A stretch of 52,126 bases of DNA from Thermosyntropha sp. (GCF_017656155.1 NZ_JACDOH010000012.1:1-52126), one strand, 5' to 3'. Positions 8,916 through 17,157 are shown, numbered from the stretch's first letter. A program made the numbers and translations. The notes: generated from the sequence alone by a model not told the origin.

Positions 8916-8967
8916 CAGGGGTGAACAAAACCCCTGCTAGGCTTTAAGCCTTGCAGGGATTTTGTTT
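8913..8967 (+). terminator. Terminator region after ade, with two overlapping alternative hairpins
   Basis: TAGCAGGGG (8913-8921) pairs with CCCCTGCTA (8931-8939). The same CCTGC can instead pair with GCAGG at 8953-8957, enclosing a GGCTT/AAGCC helix and followed by ATTTTGTTT. The two folds exclude each other. The second looks like a classical terminator on the plus strand. Confidence 0.6.
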
Positions 8968-8983
8968 ATATATCTCTAGGGGG

Positions 8984-9299
8984 TTATTTGCCAAAGTATC
9001 TTTCCAGTAAGCCTTTGAAAGCAGCGCCGTGGCGGGCTTCATCTTTAGCCATTTCATGCACGGTATCGTGAATGGCGTCATAATTTAGCTCTTTTGCCCG
9101 GGTGGCTAAATCTTTTTTGCCTTTGCATGCTCCGTGTTCTGCCTCTACCCGCATTTTAAGGTTAGTTTTAGTATCAGCTGTAACTACTTCACCTAAAAGC
9201 TCAGCAAATTTTGCAGCATGTTCGGCTTCTTCAACAGTTTGTCGGAGCTTGTTCTCCTTCATGAACATAACTACAGATACCGCATACAAATTTTTTCAT
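8984..9299 (-). pseudogene. Rubredoxin-first rubrerythrin (NADH peroxidase type) with internal deletion
   Basis: From an ATG at 9299 with AGGAGG just upstream, the gene starts [19 protein letters not shown], the first half of an N-terminal rubredoxin domain (CxxC seen). It then reaches TGA at the TNC-stop junction. In another frame the sequence continues as [16 protein letters not shown] to [15 protein letters not shown], which is the second half of a rubrerythrin di-iron domain. The second rubredoxin CxxC and the first ferritin-like helices are missing, about 75 codons by comparison with the family, and the junction shifts the frame. Flanking parts are well preserved, so the loss looks recent. 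The 101-residue open frame that remains cannot build the di-iron site. Confidence 0.85.
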
Positions 9300-9333
9300 A
9301 AATATGATTCCTCCTCTTATTTTGTATTAATTT

Positions 9334-9753
9334 TTATGATAAAGCCTTGTTAAGGCATAAAGGGCAGGTGCCCTTAAAGTAAATATGGCTTTCGCTTATT
9401 TTAAAATTATTCAGCTCTGCGGGTAGGATGTCAGATGAAGTAAGCCTTATATCATAAATTTTGCCGCAGACATCGCATTTGAAGTATCCGTGCAGAGAAA
9501 TATCTGCATCATATCTGGTTTCATTTTCATCAATAGTGATGAGTAAGGCGACATTTTTTTCGACAAAAAGATTTAAAGTGTTGTAAACTGTTGTCTTGGA
9601 AAAGGTAGGAATTTCCTTTACCAGTTTCTGATAAATCATATCCGCAGTAGGATGATTCTTCTTTTAGACTAAATAGGAAAATATTTTTATACGATAATAA
9701 GAAGGTTTTATATTGTGTTTTTTTAAAAACTGCTCGATAGTTTTATAATCCAT
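9334..9753 (-). pseudogene. perR: PerR/Fur-family peroxide regulator interrupted by one in-frame TAA
   Basis: Reading from ATG at 9753 gives a full Fur-family protein of about 140 codons, broken only by a TAA at 9664-9666 (codon 30). Before the stop come MDYKTIEQFLKKH and YRIKIFSYLV. After it, in the same frame, come KKNHPTADMIYQKLV, the DNA-recognition helix KTTVYNTLNLF, and both structural zinc motifs, CDVC and CPLC. Homologues usually carry Glu, Gln or Lys where the stop is, so one substitution explains it. TAA does not encode selenocysteine. Translation from the internal ATG at 9639 would lack the first helices. It lies 34 bp ahead of the rubrerythrin pseudogene in one operon. Confidence 0.85.
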
Positions 9754-9800
9754 AATGAATACTTCTTTGTACAAAAAACGAGGTAAAAATTAAAACAGAT

Positions 9801-9815
9801 TTGTAATGATTACAA
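9801..9815. promoter_or_regulatory. PerR/Fur-type box
   Basis: TTGTAATGATTACAA is a perfect 7-1-7 inverted repeat, close to the Per-box consensus TTATAATNATTATAA. It sits 48 bp upstream of the perR start and would give autoregulation of the perR-rubrerythrin operon. It also lies 119 bp upstream of the divergent receptor gene. Confidence 0.75.
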
Positions 9816-9933
9816 TTAAATTACTATTTAAAATCTATCTTTTGTCAAGGGTTTTAAGATGAATTTTTTAGTTTGCAAATACTTGGGGAGAGAAGGGATA
9901 AGCAACTAACATCATGTAAAAGGGAGGTTTTTT

Positions 9934-11112
9934 ATGACTTTAAGGTCAGATGCGATACCTTATCTTAAAATGGTAGCACCTTTTATTGCTGAAGCTCAGG
10001 AAGATGGAGCATGTATAGCTATAACTGACCGAGAAAAGGTTGTGTTTAAGCATTGTTCTCCCCATTTTGATATACCAGGCATAAAAGAGGGGGAATATAT
10101 ACAAAAAGGAGGAGCGGCGGAAAGAATAATAAGGGAGGGGAAGATGCTTAAGTTTTCCATAACCGGCAATCAGTATGGACTAAAGCAAAGGGGTATGTGT
10201 CTTAATATCACTGGTACTCCTATTTTAGATGAAGGTGGACAGGTAGTGGGAGCTTTTATCATTTTTGCTGCCAGCCCTCATCCAGTATATAAATCCTTTG
10301 GGGTTTTAGCTGAAGTAATAGATCAGGCATTAGACAAGCGCATTAATTTCGTTCTAACTGACACGGAGGAGATTGTAGCTACAACTAGGGCATTAACTAC
10401 TGATTATGCTCATGTTTCCGGGCTGCAACCTGGGACTAAGCTTTTTCCCGATGGGTCAATTAAACAGTCGATTATACACAATCGGGTAGTACGGGAGGAG
10501 CCGGGTTACACTCGGGACAAGCTAGGAGTAGCATTTGAGGTTACTTCTTTTCCGCTCCGTTCGGACAAGGGTGAAGTTACAGGGGCATTTTGCAGTATTA
10601 TTGATCGTACGGTCAATGAAGATGTTAAAGGGCATGTACAGTCTTTGCAGGAATCGATAAGTCAGATTACTATGGCGATAGAAAGTGTAGTAAATGCCGT
10701 ATCAGAAGTGGTTGAGCAACAAAATAGTCTCAATGAAAAAGTGCAGGAAATAGGACAGGCTTCTGATAAGATTGAGGAGATACTTAAGTTTATAAAGGAA
10801 GTGGCGGAAGAGACTAAGATGTTGGGTTTAAATGCAGCTATTGAAGCAGCCAGGGCAGGAGAAGTGGGCAAAGGGTTTAGTGTCGTGGCCAATGAAATCC
10901 GCAAACTTTCGGAGCAGTCCAAGGAAACAGTTAATCAAATAAGAGGTTTTATAAACTATATAAATAATCAAATAAAAGATGCCGCTGCTGCTGCAGATTA
11001 TACGGTAAGTACTGCCGAATCACAGGCGGCAGCTATGGAAGAGATAAATGCCAGCATAGAAGAGATTAATGCTTTGGCTGAAGTTTTAGTTAAAGAGGTG
11101 CAAAATCTGTAG
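9934..11112 (+). CDS. Soluble methyl-accepting chemotaxis-type receptor
   Basis: This 392-residue protein has no membrane segment or signal peptide, so it acts in the cytoplasm. Residues 1 to about 225 form a sensory region of two similar alpha/beta halves with GAF/PocR-like character; the ligand is unknown. Residues about 230-392 are an MCP signalling domain with the conserved tip [19 protein letters not shown]. The signalling rod is short, so it is a minimal receptor. Start ATG follows AAGGGAGG. It is divergent from the perR operon and shares the intergenic region with the PerR-type box, so a redox or peroxide link is possible but unproven. The selenoprotein gene follows 54 bp downstream. 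Confidence 0.85.
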   Translation: MTLRSDAIPYLKMVAPFIAEAQEDGACIAITDREKVVFKHCSPHFDIPGIKEGEYIQKGGAAERIIREGKMLKFSITGNQYGLKQRGMCLNITGTPILDEGGQVVGAFIIFAASPHPVYKSFGVLAEVIDQALDKRINFVLTDTEEIVATTRALTTDYAHVSGLQPGTKLFPDGSIKQSIIHNRVVREEPGYTRDKLGVAFEVTSFPLRSDKGEVTGAFCSIIDRTVNEDVKGHVQSLQESISQITMAIESVVNAVSEVVEQQNSLNEKVQEIGQASDKIEEILKFIKEVAEETKMLGLNAAIEAARAGEVGKGFSVVANEIRKLSEQSKETVNQIRGFINYINNQIKDAAAAADYTVSTAESQAAAMEEINASIEEINALAEVLVKEVQNL

Positions 11113-11166
11113 ATTAAAGGGTAATATTAAAATAAAATAAAGTAATTTTAAAAGGAGGTAAGGTAT

Positions 11167-11475
11167 ATGGTTAAAGTCAAAATATATGCTGGATTTAATT
11201 ATTCTTCTGGCTGATGTAGTAAACCGGGCTGGAGTCCGGAGGCTACCCGAAGAGTTTATGACAAGCTGTCGTCTGAATTGAAGGATGAGTATGGTGATAA
11301 AATTGATTTAAGCTTTGAAGATACTTCCCAGCATGTTTTAGATCCGGATTCAGAGATAAAAAGGCTTCAGGAACAAGGTAAGTCTTTTCCCATGGTCTTT
11401 GTGGAAGAGAAGCTGGTAATGGATGGAGGTATAGATAAAAAAGAACTGAAAAAGTTAATCGAAGAAAATCTTTAA
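11167..11475 (+). CDS. Small thioredoxin-fold selenoprotein (UGA = Sec at codon 16)
   Basis: An ATG at 11167 with an excellent AAAAGGAGG site opens MVKVKIYAGFNYSSG, then an in-frame TGA (11212-11214), then CSKPGWSPEATRRVYDKL to a TAA at 11473-11475. Read as selenocysteine the product has 102 residues with a Sec-Cys redox pair (U16-C17). The pattern is beta strand, U-C motif, helix, strand, then FPMVFVEEKLVMDGG, which resembles the cis-Pro edge of thioredoxin-like folds. A hairpin fit for a bacterial SECIS follows the TGA directly. Overall shape recalls small thiol oxidoreductases such as the YuzD family, but the family was not firmly recognised. Annotation that starts at the internal TTG of 11278 would miss the active site. 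A terminator follows. Confidence 0.82.
11212..11246 (+). promoter_or_regulatory. Candidate bacterial SECIS element for UGA recoding
   Basis: Directly after the TGA, GTAG (11216-11219) can pair with CTAC (11243-11246) and CCGG (11224-11227) with CCGG (11236-11239). This leaves an apical loop GCTGGAGT with a GG. The apical loop lies 14-21 bases after the UGA, the distance expected for SelB-dependent bSECIS hairpins. The helix also encodes protein, as is normal in bacteria. Confidence 0.7.
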
Positions 11476-11502
11476 AAAAGCCCGCATGTGCGGGCTTTTT
11501 TT
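11474..11502 (+). terminator. Bidirectional terminator between selenoprotein and SLH genes
   Basis: GCCCGC (11480-11485) pairs with GCGGGC (11490-11495), preceded by A6 and followed by T7, so it can serve the plus-strand selenoprotein gene and the minus-strand SLH gene. Confidence 0.9.
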
Positions 11503-11513
11503 ATAATAAAAGA

Positions 11514-12710
11514 TTAAGTAGAAGGTGTTTCGGTAAGGTCAACACCAGTAGTTTCAGAACTTTCATCTGGGTTTGTATTATTTGTGGAGTTAGCGGTATC
11601 GGCAGAAGAATTTTCGTTTATATTGCTATCACTTTCATTGCTGCTGCCTTCATTTATTGTGTTATCAGAAGGATTTTCAACAGCAGTTTCATCATTATCG
11701 GTGATAGTATTATTGTCTTCAGAGCTATCATCGGTGGTAGATTTTTCTAAAATACGATCGATAATAGCGGCTATTTCTGCTCTGGTAATATGACTGTTAG
11801 GATTAAACTTACCGTCGGGGGTTCCTTTAATTATCCCCAGGTTGTGAAGAGCAATTATATAGCCCAGGTCTTCTTCGGATATTAAAATACCGTCTTTGAA
11901 AGGAATATTACTGGTATCTGCCGGCTCAAGTCCTAAAGCTTTAGCCAGCCATACGACGGTTTGGGCCCGGGTAGCCTGCACATGGGAATGGAAGCGGGCC
12001 AGGTTTATGATTTTGTGCTGGGCAGCAATACGAGCAGCATTTTTAGCCCAGTCAGGGACCGTGGAGAGATTTTCTTCTTCACTTGTATCTGTGTTTTCCG
12101 GGTTTTCCTGTAAAGCAGCATCATTTTCATTTATTTCCAAATCATTTTGCTCAGTATCGTTTACTTCATTATCAATTTGCTCAGTATCGTTATCGCTCAC
12201 TTCAGCATCAGCTATGCGCATGATGAGAGATAAGACTTCGGCCTGGGTTATTTGTCCTTCTGGTTTAAATGAACCATCAGGATAACCATTTATAATACCT
12301 AAAGCGGCCAGTTTTTCAATAGATTTAGCTCCCCAATGTTGGTTGATGTCAGAAAAATTAGGCTTTTTATAATTATTTTGCACTTGATTTTGCAGAGCAA
12401 GTTTTTCCCTGATTTCCTGCTTGATTTTGGGTTTAGACTTCTCGGCTTCTCTAATCTTTTTGGGGTCAATATTTTGCGGATTTTGTTGCAGTCTGGTTTT
12501 TTGTTTTTCGGTTATTATGTTTCTATGTTCTGATCTGGTACGCAGCTGTTCGGATATGGCTGCTTTAAGTGCAACATTGTTGTTAGCATTAGCTTTAATT
12601 GCAGCTGCTGCAGGTGAAGCTTTGCCGCCCCTAGGTTTGGCTACAGCCTGGGTTCCAGGTAGAGCGATAATCAGCAACATAGCGAGAAAAGAGGCAATTA
12701 TTCTTTTCAT
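11514..12710 (-). CDS. S-layer homology (SLH) domain surface protein
   Basis: This 398-residue protein starts with a signal peptide (MKRIIASFLAMLLI ... AVA). A basic, Gln/Lys-rich linker follows. SLH repeats lie near residues 120-170 (HWGAKSIEKLAALGIINGYP), 220-265 (WAKNAARIAAQHKII) and 270-325 (LHNLGIIKGTPDGKFNPNSH), with an acidic Asp/Glu/Asn stretch between the first two. The C-terminal 75 residues are low-complexity Ser/Thr/Asn/Asp/Glu. SLH triplets bind pyruvylated secondary cell-wall polymer, so the protein is anchored on the envelope; no enzymatic domain is visible. It is divergent from the receptor gene that follows. Confidence 0.9.
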   Translation of the reverse strand: MKRIIASFLAMLLIIALPGTQAVAKPRGGKASPAAAAIKANANNNVALKAAISEQLRTRSEHRNIITEKQKTRLQQNPQNIDPKKIREAEKSKPKIKQEIREKLALQNQVQNNYKKPNFSDINQHWGAKSIEKLAALGIINGYPDGSFKPEGQITQAEVLSLIMRIADAEVSDNDTEQIDNEVNDTEQNDLEINENDAALQENPENTDTSEEENLSTVPDWAKNAARIAAQHKIINLARFHSHVQATRAQTVVWLAKALGLEPADTSNIPFKDGILISEEDLGYIIALHNLGIIKGTPDGKFNPNSHITRAEIAAIIDRILEKSTTDDSSEDNNTITDNDETAVENPSDNTINEGSSNESDSNINENSSADTANSTNNTNPDESSETTGVDLTETPST

Positions 12711-12908
12711 AGGAAACCTCCTTCATTTTTTGATTATTATTACAAATAAATTATAACATTTAAGGTCAGATAAAAACAATATGTAATTAATTATAGGACT
12801 TAAAACCTAAAAATATGAATAGTCGAGGTTTTACTCTATGAACCTGAAGGAATTAAACAAAATATTATACAAAAGAAGAAATGATTTGTATATAGGGGAG
12901 TGGTAGAT

Positions 12909-14558
12909 TTGCTTAAAAAGCTTAACATTTCTTTTCAGATTTTGCTTGTTTTTAGCATTATGGGGGTTATAACCGTTTTGTTAGGTTTGTTTTGTGTGTC
13001 GGAAGTAAATTTTTTGCTTGGGGATTTGTCTGATTTTAACAATAACCATATGCCACGAGTTAAGCAGCTTTTAATTATAAGTGAGACCCAGCATAAAGTT
13101 TTAGTTGGAGAAAGGGGACTTTTGAATAATAGAATGTTAAAGCCTGATATTAGAAAGGCTCAGTATGATTATATCAATTCTGCTTTGCAGGAAGCAGATG
13201 AAGCGTTTGAGATTTATGATTCCCTGCCCCACTGGGAAGAAGATGAAAAAATATGGCGGGAATTCAGGACTGCCTGGCAAGAATGGATCCAAAGGCATGA
13301 GGAGGTAGTAATATTGGCCGGTAGAAAAGATGAACTTCTGGCTGCCGGGGTAAAGCCTGAAGATCCCCGGGTGGTAGCTTTAGATGAAGAGGCTTACAGT
13401 ATATCCCTTGAGGCTAGAGAGGAGTTTCTTAAAACCCAGGAGATGCTTAAGAAACTTATTGCAAGCAATGATTCCTGGAGTGCTGAAATGATCCAAACGG
13501 TTTTACAAAAAAGTAAGCAAGAGAAAAATATAATAGTAGGTTTAGTAATAGGTAATATAGTCCTGGCCTGCTGTTTGGGGTTATATATAAATCAGCTGCT
13601 TAAAAAAAGGCTTATCGTTCCGGTGAATCATTTGACTGAGATTACTGGTAAAGTTGCCAATGGGGATTTGAGTGTGGATGTTATGGTTGTCAATAATGAT
13701 GAAGTGGGAAGATTAGGGCAATCGATTCGGGATATGATAGTGCAGATGAGATCTATGATAAAAAATGTAGGGGAAAAAGCAGAAACGGTTGCTGCTTCGG
13801 CCCAGGAATTAGGGGCTAGTTCCGAACAGGTTACGGAGGGAATTGTACAGAAAACAGGTGATGTAGGTGAAGTTACCGATATGGTTAAGGAAGTTGGAGG
13901 TAATATTTTAAATATTGCGGAAAAAACAAAGCAGGCAGAAGAATTGGCCCGGGAAGGAATAGAATTTACTGCTGCTTTAAGCCGCAAAATACAGGAAGGT
14001 TTGCAATTGTCTAATCAGATTCCGGAAGTAATGTGCCAGCTTATAAAAAATTCCAGGGAAATAAGCAAAATCGTAACCCTCATTACTGGTATTGCCGATC
14101 AGACTAATCTTTTGGCACTTAATGCTGCTATTGAAGCGGCCAGGGCCGGAGAAGCGGGTAAGGGCTTTGCTGTGGTGGCAGAGGAAGTGCGCAAACTGGC
14201 AGAACAGGCAGCTAATGCTGCTAAGGATATATTTGAACTGATAAGTGTAAACCGGGAAAATACTGAACAGGTAGAAAAAATTATGGAAGAAGTGCATAAA
14301 ACATTTTTGCTTTTTGCGCAAAATGTTGAAAGTACCGAAGATAATTTTAATAGAATTGCCGAAGGAATTTTTTCTCTTACTGCCAGTTTTGAAGAAATTG
14401 AAACTGCTGTTGGTCGAATGAATGAAGGGGCAGCAAGTATTGCCGCCGTTTTTGAAGAGGAAAGTGCAGCTATGCAGGAAATAAGTGCTTCCGCCCAGAC
14501 TTTGGCCGGGATAGCAGAAGAAATGAATCTGCTTGTGTCTCGGTTTAAATGTAACTGA
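12909..14558 (+). CDS. Transmembrane methyl-accepting chemotaxis protein
   Basis: The protein has a first membrane helix ([20 protein letters not shown]), an extracytoplasmic four-helix-type sensor of about 160 residues, and a second membrane helix ([20 protein letters not shown]). A HAMP domain follows, beginning [20 protein letters not shown], then a signalling domain with the tip [20 protein letters not shown]. It would signal to CheA/CheW. TTG at 12909 is favoured because GGGGAG (12895-12900) sits eight bases ahead of it; the GTG at 12900 overlaps that site. The ligand is unknown. A terminator follows directly. Confidence 0.9.
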   Translation: MLKKLNISFQILLVFSIMGVITVLLGLFCVSEVNFLLGDLSDFNNNHMPRVKQLLIISETQHKVLVGERGLLNNRMLKPDIRKAQYDYINSALQEADEAFEIYDSLPHWEEDEKIWREFRTAWQEWIQRHEEVVILAGRKDELLAAGVKPEDPRVVALDEEAYSISLEAREEFLKTQEMLKKLIASNDSWSAEMIQTVLQKSKQEKNIIVGLVIGNIVLACCLGLYINQLLKKRLIVPVNHLTEITGKVANGDLSVDVMVVNNDEVGRLGQSIRDMIVQMRSMIKNVGEKAETVAASAQELGASSEQVTEGIVQKTGDVGEVTDMVKEVGGNILNIAEKTKQAEELAREGIEFTAALSRKIQEGLQLSNQIPEVMCQLIKNSREISKIVTLITGIADQTNLLALNAAIEAARAGEAGKGFAVVAEEVRKLAEQAANAAKDIFELISVNRENTEQVEKIMEEVHKTFLLFAQNVESTEDNFNRIAEGIFSLTASFEEIETAVGRMNEGAASIAAVFEEESAAMQEISASAQTLAGIAEEMNLLVSRFKCN

Positions 14559-14565
14559 TGGAAAA

Positions 14566-14597
14566 GTGGGGGAATAAAGTTTCCCCCCTCTTTTTTT
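14566..14597. terminator. Bidirectional terminator between MCP and cytochrome b genes
   Basis: GGGGGAA (14568-14574) pairs with TTCCCCC (14581-14587), followed by CTCTTTTTTT. On the other strand A7GAG leads into the same stem, so it can also end the hydrogenase operon. Confidence 0.8.
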
Positions 14598-14605
14598 AAA
14601 AATAA

Positions 14606-15268
14606 TTATTCTGCTTTTTTGAGCTGGGCAAACCATTTGGCATTATGATGAGAAGTATATTCAGCGTCTACATAACCGTCTATCATCATGGAGGCGAACT
14701 CTACCCTGGATTTGGGGTGGATTGCTGCCAGGAAGAAATGGCCTAAAATAGCTAAAATGAGGATTACTGCTGTCCAAAAATGTACTTTCCAACAAAGCCA
14801 GACTAATATTGCCGGCATTGTATCGCGTAAAAGCCACATGGGAAATCCAGTAACGATCATGAGTATGCATCCTATAATAACCAAAAGCCCCAGTATTTTC
14901 TGGCCGGCATTGTATTTATCCTGAGGAGGAATATGTTCAGCTTTGATAAAAGGTACATAACCTCCCATGGTTTTAAGCCAGCCGAAGTCATCTTTAGTAA
15001 AAGTAGTTATGGTATCAATAAACTTTGCAAATTTTTCAAAGTTGAACAAAACATAAATCAGGGGACCTAATGTGAAAACTACTCCTGTCCAGACATGGAC
15101 ATTAGAAGCATTGGCACTTCCGCCAAAGAGGTTATCAATGCTGGTTATGTCAAAGTAAAAACCTATTCCGGTTAATCCCAAGATAATAAAGCATATGAGA
15201 TGTATCCAATGCATGGTGCGGGTTTGTTCACTGTGTTTTAATACTTTACCTTTAATTTCACTCATCAT
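14606..15268 (-). CDS. Cytochrome b membrane subunit (formate dehydrogenase gamma/FdnI-like)
   Basis: This 220-residue protein has four hydrophobic segments and histidines placed as heme b ligands in the FdnI/HyaC group: MHWIHLICFIILGLTG near residue 20, SNVHVWTG near residue 57, and KVHFWTAV with LGHFFLAAIHP in the last helices. It would pass electrons between an exported oxidoreductase and the menaquinone pool. It is the last gene of an operon with hydA and hydB, 13 bp after hydB, so its partner here is an [FeFe] hydrogenase rather than formate dehydrogenase. Two adjacent ATGs (15268, 15265) follow AAGGAGGG; either may be used. Confidence 0.88.
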   Translation of the reverse strand: MMSEIKGKVLKHSEQTRTMHWIHLICFIILGLTGIGFYFDITSIDNLFGGSANASNVHVWTGVVFTLGPLIYVLFNFEKFAKFIDTITTFTKDDFGWLKTMGGYVPFIKAEHIPPQDKYNAGQKILGLLVIIGCILMIVTGFPMWLLRDTMPAILVWLCWKVHFWTAVILILAILGHFFLAAIHPKSRVEFASMMIDGYVDAEYTSHHNAKWFAQLKKAE

Positions 15269-15281
15269 AATCCCTCCTTAC

Positions 15282-15641
15282 TTAAGCTGCATGATGTCTG
15301 TGGGCTTCAAGCTCTTTAATAAGCTCAGGTATTTCACTGCCATATTTGGTGTGCAGGAGGTGATGAGACTTTTCAGTTAAAGGCTTAACTTCTCCAGGAG
15401 AAAGAAATTCTTTGTAGATTTGAATGATTTCTGGATTTTCATGGGATTTTCTTATGGTCATTCTTTCGTCTAAAGTGTAAAGTCCGGCAATGCGTTTTTC
15501 AATATATTTGTCACTTGCTTTAAAGATATCTATGCCGATTTTGCCGAGGATTCCAGCAAAGACAGCAGTTGCTGCGATTATACCTGTGCCTTTAAAAAAC
15601 TGGCGTCTGGTTATTCCTCCTCTTTCAACGAAGATATTCAT
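15282..15641 (-). CDS. hydB: [FeFe] hydrogenase small subunit with Tat signal
   Basis: This protein of about 119 residues begins with a twin-arginine signal, TRRQFFKG, followed by a hydrophobic stretch (IIAATAVFAGILG). The mature part carries the small-subunit pattern: IAGLYTLDERMTIRKSHENP, IYKEFL and KSHHLLHTKYG. It corresponds to the separate small subunit of Desulfovibrio-type periplasmic hydrogenase, which wraps the large subunit and carries it through the Tat pathway. ATG at 15641 fits GAGGTGAT; GTG at 15644 is an alternative. It lies 17 bp after hydA and 13 bp before the cytochrome b gene. Confidence 0.88.
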   Translation of the reverse strand: MNIFVERGGITRRQFFKGTGIIAATAVFAGILGKIGIDIFKASDKYIEKRIAGLYTLDERMTIRKSHENPEIIQIYKEFLSPGEVKPLTEKSHHLLHTKYGSEIPELIKELEAHRHHAA

Positions 15642-15658
15642 CACATATCACCTCTCTT

Positions 15659-16822
15659 TTAATAAGTATCCCGTCTGATTGGCTGCCCGCCACCGTTAAT
15701 ACAACCGCCAGGGCAGTTCATAACTTCGATAAAGTGGTATTTACTGCGTCCGGCCAGGACATCTTCGATTACTTCGTTTACATATTTAAGTCCGCTTACT
15801 ATGCATACATTAACCGGCACGGTTTTGCCCAGTTCTTTTATGGGGATATTTACTGTGGCTTCCCGTATTGGTTTTCTGCCGCGTACGGTTTTAAATTCTA
15901 CATTACCCAAAGATTGTCCGCTTAATATTTCATAAGCAGTACGCAAGGCTGCTTCCATTACTCCCCCGGTGACCCCAAATATAGTGGCAGCACCGGTTGA
16001 GGAGCCTATCAAACGGTCGGCTTTTTCATCCGGCAGACTTAAGAAGTTTATTCCAGCATCTTTAATCATTTGAGCCAATTCGCGGGTGGTTAATACTGCA
16101 TCTACATCCTGAAAACCGCTTGCTATCATTTCTTCGCGCTGACACTCGTATTTTTTAGCGGTGCAGGGCATAATTGAAACTACATACATGTCAGCCGGAT
16201 TTACATTTAATTTTTGTGCTGCATAAGTTTTGGCAACTGCTCCGAACATTTGCTGCGGTGATTTGGCAGATGAGATGTGAGGCAGTATTTTGGGATATCT
16301 GTCTTCCGCATATTTAATCCAGGCTGGACAGCATGATGTAAATTGCGGAAGCGGTCCTGATTTTTCATAACCGGGTACTCCTACATGTGCAAAAATACGG
16401 TGAATAAGTTCAGTTCCTTCTTCCATTATAGTCAGGTCAGCAGCAAATTCAGTGTCATATACTTTATCAAATCCTAGTCTTCTAAGAGCAGCGAACATTT
16501 TGCCTTTTACATTGGCTCCAGGCTCAAGGCCAAATTCTTCCCCTAAAGCTACCCGGACTGCGGGGGCGGTTTGGACAACTACTACTTTGCTAGGATCAGC
16601 TAAAGCTTTTTTGACCTGTTCTGCCATACTCATATCGACTATGGCTCCGAAGGGACAATTGATAAGACATTGTCCACAGTTGACGCATTTTTTGTGGTCA
16701 ATATAGTGCTTTTCCCCTAAGCGTCCTTTAATTGCTCCTGTGGGACAAACGGATGTACAGTGGTCACAGGATTTACAGCGGTCGGTAACATGGATAATTT
16801 CTTTGGTGACAACGGTACTCAC
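15659..16822 (-). CDS. hydA: [FeFe] hydrogenase large (catalytic) subunit, Desulfovibrio type
   Basis: This 387-residue protein has two N-terminal 4Fe-4S motifs (Cys 16, 19, 22, 26 and 46, 49, 52, 56). All three H-cluster signatures follow: FTSCCPAW (L1), MPCTAKKYE (L2) and MNCPGGCINGGGQP (L3). It catalyses reversible proton reduction. It lacks the N-terminal 2Fe-2S domain of cytosolic enzymes and ends just after L3, as expected when the C-terminal part is a separate HydB. It has no signal of its own and should be co-exported with HydB. Start is GTG at 16822 with GGGGAGGGAAGG upstream. With cytochrome b it forms a membrane-bound, outward-facing hydrogenase. Confidence 0.95.
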   Translation of the reverse strand: MSTVVTKEIIHVTDRCKSCDHCTSVCPTGAIKGRLGEKHYIDHKKCVNCGQCLINCPFGAIVDMSMAEQVKKALADPSKVVVVQTAPAVRVALGEEFGLEPGANVKGKMFAALRRLGFDKVYDTEFAADLTIMEEGTELIHRIFAHVGVPGYEKSGPLPQFTSCCPAWIKYAEDRYPKILPHISSAKSPQQMFGAVAKTYAAQKLNVNPADMYVVSIMPCTAKKYECQREEMIASGFQDVDAVLTTRELAQMIKDAGINFLSLPDEKADRLIGSSTGAATIFGVTGGVMEAALRTAYEILSGQSLGNVEFKTVRGRKPIREATVNIPIKELGKTVPVNVCIVSGLKYVNEVIEDVLAGRSKYHFIEVMNCPGGCINGGGQPIRRDTY

Positions 16823-17040
16823 AAAACCTTCCCTCCCCTTTAGATTAATTGTTTTTAAAAGTGAAAACTTTGATTTTCACCCCCACCCTTAATATAATTT
16901 TGGATTTAAAAAATTAATCCCTGAAAATAGATATGGTACTTTTTTGATTTTAATATATTACGGAACTTTTTTAAAAGGCTATTTATTTTTTATATACAAA
17001 TTATATGCGTTATTATCTAACATAATAATTAATTTTTTCA

Positions 17041-17157
17041 TTATAACATAATATAACGCATTTTTAAAATGACAGAACTAAAAAAGCCCGCTTTGTGAAA
17101 AGCGGGAAGAAAAAGATTGGGATTGTATGTAAAAAACCTGTGGCTTTTTACTGGCAT
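17041..17157 (-). other. Short open frame (38 codons) downstream of the riboswitch pair
   Basis: An ATG at 17157 with AAGGAGAAC upstream opens MPVKSHRFFTYNPNLF and runs to a TAA at 17041, straight through a terminator hairpin. The good ribosome site suggests that a gene once began here. The product resembles nothing recognised, and running through a terminator argues against a real protein. It is best seen as the stub of a lost riboswitch-controlled gene or as a leader peptide. Confidence 0.25.
17080..17106 (-). terminator. Intrinsic terminator between the riboswitch region and hydA
   Basis: On the minus strand CCCGCTTT (17106-17099) pairs with AAAGCGGG (17094-17087) around a four-base loop, followed by C and six T. 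It ends transcripts that come from the riboswitch region before they reach hydA, unless it is read through. Confidence 0.85.

Noticed and set aside
9234-9236. TGA in the rubrerythrin gene as a selenocysteine codon
   Set aside because: Reading through the TGA leads into the wrong frame; the di-iron domain continues in another frame, so a deletion explains the stop better.
11278-11475. Separate 65-residue gene starting at 11278
   Set aside because: It has no ribosome site, and its fold lacks the first strand and active site. It is the tail of the selenoprotein that begins at 11167.
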